Origin: Pseudofrankia sp. DC12
GTDB taxonomy: Bacteria; Actinomycetota; Actinomycetes; Frankiales; Frankiaceae
Reading direction: 5' to 3'
Assembly: GCF_000966285.1 (NCBI RefSeq)
Contig: NZ_KQ031391.1
Span: 5,952,430-6,016,429, forward strand
DNA length: 64,000 nt
Shown: positions 61,401 through 64,000 of the stretch, in pieces
Position numbering within the stretch: position 1 is the stretch's first letter
Layout of the letters: every line of letters starts with the position of its first letter
Program-made: the position numbers and the translations under genes
Notes under the pieces: generated by a model
The model's database searches: none
Seen by the model: only the letters and a program-made list of their open reading frames with translations
Told to the model about the DNA's origin: nothing

Positions 61401-63011
61401 TCAGGACGTGGCCGCGCCGCCGTCCCGGTGGTCGGAGTGACGCGGACGGTCCACGCGCGGGCCGCGGCGCGGCGCGCCCCGGCCATCGCGGGACGTCCGG
61501 CCACCGCTGGCGCCGCGGCTGCCGAAGCCCGCGCGGTCGCCGCCATACCGGCCGCCCTCCCGGGCCGGCTGGCCGAAGCGGCCACCCTGCCGGTCGGCGG
61601 CCGGGCGGGGCGCCGGGATCGAGCCGGGCTCGACCCGAGGCGCCGGCGGACCGGCGATCTCGGCGACCAGCGGGTCGCTCGGGCCCACCGGGGTGATCTG
61701 GGTGTCGACGCCGGCGGTGCGCAGCATCGCGCGGACCTTGCCCCGGTCCGCCGCCAGCGTCACCAGCACGTCGGCACCTTCGGCGCCGGCCCGAGCGGTC
61801 CGCCCGCCACGGTGCTGGTAGGTCTTCGAGTCCTCCGGCGGACCCAGGTGCACGACCAGCCGCACGTCGTCGACGTGGATGCCGCGGGCCGCCACATCGG
61901 TGGCGACCAGCACCCGGCGAGTGCCGTCGGCGAAGCCGGCCAGCGCGCGGGTCCGGGCGCCCTGCGGCAGGCCGCCGTGCAGCGGCTCGGCCGGCACACC
62001 GGCCTTCGTCAGGTCGGCGGCCACATGGTCGGCGTCCCGCTGGGTCCGCACGAACACCAGCGTGCGGCCCTGGCCACCCGTCAGGGCGGTGACGACCTCC
62101 AGCTGGCTGTACCGGTCGGACGCCTCCAGGGCGTGCCGGCGCAGCGTCGTGACCTGGCTGTTCTCCGAGTCGACCGCGACGAGCACCGGCTCGGGCAGGT
62201 ACTCGCGGACGAGCACCTCGACCTCGCGGTCCAGCGTGGCGCTGAACATCAGCCGCTGGGCCGCGGGCGAGGTCGCGTCCAGGATCGACCGGACCGCGGG
62301 CAGGAAGCCGAGGTCGCACATGTAGTCGGCCTCGTCGAGAACCGTGACCTCGACGTCGTCGAGCTGGCAGGCACCCCGCTCGACGAGGTCGAGCAGCCGG
62401 CCGGGGGTGGCGACGACGATGTGCACGCCGCGGCGCATCATCGAGATCTGCCGGGAGATCGACGTGCCGCCGTACACGGGGCGCAGCCACAGGCCGACGG
62501 ACCGGGACAGCGGGTCGAGCGCGTCGCTCACCTGCTGGGCGAGCTCACGGGTCGGCACGAGGATCAGCCCGCGCGGGCGCAGCGGCGTCGCCGGGCCGCG
62601 CCCGGCCAGCCGAGCCAGCATCGGCAGCCCGAAGCCGAGCGTCTTGCCGGAGCCCGTCTTGGCCCGCCCGAGCACGTTCTCGCCGGCGAGAACGTCGGGC
62701 AGTGTCGCCGCCTGGACCGGGAAAGGCGTGCTGATGCCGCGCTCGGCGAGCGCCCGGACGAGCCGGGCGGGCAGGCCCGCGGCCTCGAACGACTCGACCG
62801 GCGGCCGAGGCTCACGGGTGGGTAGCGCCGGACGGGCCGGTGCCGGCCGCCGGCCGAGGTTGTTGCCGCGGCGTGGGCCGCCGGAACGGCCGCCGTGGCC
62901 GGCGCCCGAACGGGGACGCCCGCTGCCGCGCGCGGGGCGCGCCGGACGGCCGCCCGTGGGCGAGCCGCCTGGGTTGCTGGGATGTGTCGCGGAATTGCTG
63001 GGTTGAGACAG
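61401..63011 (-). CDS. DEAD-box RNA helicase with non-canonical start
   Basis: RNA-remodelling ATPase with motif I RAKTGSGKT, Ia PTRELAQQ, Ib TPGRLLDL, II VLDEADYM, III FSATL, IV, V TDVAARGIH and VI YQHRGGRTARAG, and Arg/Gly-rich tail for RNA binding. The Q-motif region (FEAAGLPARLVRALAERGIS and TPFPVQAATLPDVLAGENVL) lies before the first ATG/GTG (62675), so that start would remove it. The frame stays open to 63023, and the only codon with a good ribosome site (GAGGG, 5 bases upstream) is CTG 63011. A CTG start or an upstream base error is likely. About 536 residues from CTG. Confidence 0.85.
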   Translation of the reverse strand: MSQPSNSATHPSNPGGSPTGGRPARPARGSGRPRSGAGHGGRSGGPRRGNNLGRRPAPARPALPTREPRPPVESFEAAGLPARLVRALAERGISTPFPVQAATLPDVLAGENVLGRAKTGSGKTLGFGLPMLARLAGRGPATPLRPRGLILVPTRELAQQVSDALDPLSRSVGLWLRPVYGGTSISRQISMMRRGVHIVVATPGRLLDLVERGACQLDDVEVTVLDEADYMCDLGFLPAVRSILDATSPAAQRLMFSATLDREVEVLVREYLPEPVLVAVDSENSQVTTLRRHALEASDRYSQLEVVTALTGGQGRTLVFVRTQRDADHVAADLTKAGVPAEPLHGGLPQGARTRALAGFADGTRRVLVATDVAARGIHVDDVRLVVHLGPPEDSKTYQHRGGRTARAGAEGADVLVTLAADRGKVRAMLRTAGVDTQITPVGPSDPLVAEIAGPPAPRVEPGSIPAPRPAADRQGGRFGQPAREGGRYGGDRAGFGSRGASGGRTSRDGRGAPRRGPRVDRPRHSDHRDGGAATS

Positions 63012-63388
63012 TGGAGCCCTCGATCAGGTCGGGGCCACCGCGCACATGCGCGAACACGAGCCGGCGGCCGGTACACACGGCCGGGTTCGCGAGGGATTGC
63101 CTGGGGGTCTTCCCCGGACCGTCAGCACCGCCCCGCAGCACACGACCAGGCCAGCGTCCACGGGTGAACCAGGTGTCGGACCCACGGCCGAGCGGACTCG
63201 ACAGCGGGAGGTGCGGGAGGTGGACATCCACCGCCCGGCCAGACATCGCGGCTTTCCGGGGCGCTGGCCGAAAGCCAGCGGACATGCGGGGCCGGTACCG
63301 CTCGCACCGACCTCTCACGCCCTGCCGTGAAGCGTCTCGTGACGCGGTTTGGCCGGGCGCGTGACGGCGGGAGCGGCCGTCAGTGCTT
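63012..63388. other. Non-coding region between the helicase and GT87-like genes
   Basis: 377 bases with no credible gene. The ribosome site of the helicase lies at 63017-63021. A stop codon in the helicase frame lies at 63024-63026. Confidence 0.4.
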
Positions 63389-64000
63389 TCACGTTACCTG
63401 GCCGGCCGGCCTGGACGGGCTCCGGTGTGTGCTGGGCAACGAACTGACGCCCGAACGCAGGGTCCGGTGTGCCCCCCAGGCGAGCAGCGCGAGCACCGCG
63501 ACGGTCGCCAGATAGGCGCCGGTGACGGCGTCTCGGCCATGGTGAGCCCGGGCCAGCGCCCAGCACAGCTCCAGGCCGGCGGCGGTGATCGCCGCCACAC
63601 CGACCACCCAGGGCGCGAGATCCCGCGCCAGGCCGAGGGCCCCGGTCCCGGGCGCGCGAGCGGGTCCGCGCCGCCCGGCCTGGCGGCGCAGCGCGTCGCG
63701 CAGGGGCGCGGCGACGAGCAGGGCGACGACGACGGCGGACACCGCGATCTCCGGCGGCGTGCTCAGATGGGGCGTGACGAGCAGCCAGCTGACCGCGGTC
63801 GCGACCGCCAGCGCCCCGGTCCGCTCCCCGCCCTCCACGACGAGCAGCGGGACGGCGAGCAGCAGCAGGTAGTGGGACCACACGATCGGGGACGCGAGCA
63901 GCGCCGCGGCGACGGTGGCCGTGAACAGCAGCCGGTCCTGGCCGGCGTCCGGCGCCGGGACCGCGGACGCGGGTGGCGTCCGGCGGCGGCGTACCGCCAG
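63389..64000 (-). CDS. GT87/DUF2029-type membrane protein, C-terminal part
   Basis: The frame enters from the right edge and is therefore partial. The visible 203 residues hold several helices. RLLFTATVAAALLASPIVWS followed by HYLLLLAVPLLVV matches the conserved (S/A)PIVWSHY segment of DUF2029/GT87 lipid-linked mannosyltransferases, which elongate cell-wall glycans on the outer face of the membrane. A stop at 63389-63391 ends it. Catalytic aspartate lies outside the window. Confidence 0.6.
   Translation of the reverse strand: MAVRRRRTPPASAVPAPDAGQDRLLFTATVAAALLASPIVWSHYLLLLAVPLLVVEGGERTGALAVATAVSWLLVTPHLSTPPEIAVSAVVVALLVAAPLRDALRRQAGRRGPARAPGTGALGLARDLAPWVVGVAAITAAGLELCWALARAHHGRDAVTGAYLATVAVLALLAWGAHRTLRSGVSSLPSTHRSPSRPAGQVT

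Overview
The window is a very GC-rich (roughly 70% or more by eye) bacterial chromosome segment with frequent GTG/TTG starts, ATGA/GTGA gene overlaps, NarL-type kinase/regulator pairs, an ileS gene with a T-box leader, eukaryotic-type Ser/Thr kinases and an L-lysine 6-transaminase/aldehyde dehydrogenase pair. This points to an actinomycete. Several protein styles (TerD-AIM24 proteins, an SCO6745-like protein, abundant group II intron debris) fit a Frankia-like lineage, but the genus is an inference.

Layout. 0-4 kb: T-box leader and isoleucyl-tRNA synthetase. 4.5-12.3 kb: a DUF6308-like protein, an ABC exporter operon with a DUF2567-like membrane protein, three consecutive TerD/AIM24-type genes and an SMR pump. 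12.3-17.7 kb: a NarL/HisKA_3 two-component system divergent from a MacB/FtsX-type ABC transporter. 17.8-20.7 kb: gene debris, an SDR and a sterol-reductase-like membrane enzyme in one operon, and a secreted repeat protein whose signal peptide is broken by a frameshift. 20.9-27.8 kb: an accessory island. One full flavodoxin-like gene is followed by at least five truncated copies of its 3' half. Between the copies lie small cargo modules (VapBC45-like and VapBC toxin-antitoxins, an Rpn-type nuclease, an HxlR fragment) and a nested wreck of an IS30 transposase, a group II intron and an acyltransferase. 27.8-33.9 kb: ordinary metabolic genes (2-hydroxyacid dehydrogenase, SCO6745-like protein, XRE-cupin regulator divergent from a GNAT, CoA transferase, DHA2 efflux pump). 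34-43.8 kb: a minus-strand cluster of two giant proteins, each carrying an AAA/ORC-like NTPase and a HerA/FtsK-like ATPase, with a winged-helix-like protein and a Vsr/DUF559-type nuclease. This is the best candidate for an undescribed (possibly defence) system. 44.3-48.1 kb: two membrane-anchored Ser/Thr kinases, divergent from that cluster. 48.3-64 kb: lysine catabolism pair, Dps, FtsH, a zinc metallopeptidase, small Cys-pair proteins, a small orphan peptide gene, an alpha/beta hydrolase, DnaE, a DEAD-box helicase with no canonical start, and the 3' part of a GT87-type membrane protein.

How the genes work together. The T-box should couple ileS expression to uncharged tRNA-Ile. The kinase/regulator pair probably controls the divergent MacB-type exporter. 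The XRE-cupin regulator probably controls itself and the acetyltransferase through a shared inverted repeat. The lysine aminotransferase and aldehyde dehydrogenase together convert lysine to alpha-aminoadipate. In the HerA cluster the overlapping and tightly spaced frames (nuclease, winged helix, dual ATPase) imply one transcript and probably one complex. All family assignments come from reading the sequence; no database search was run.
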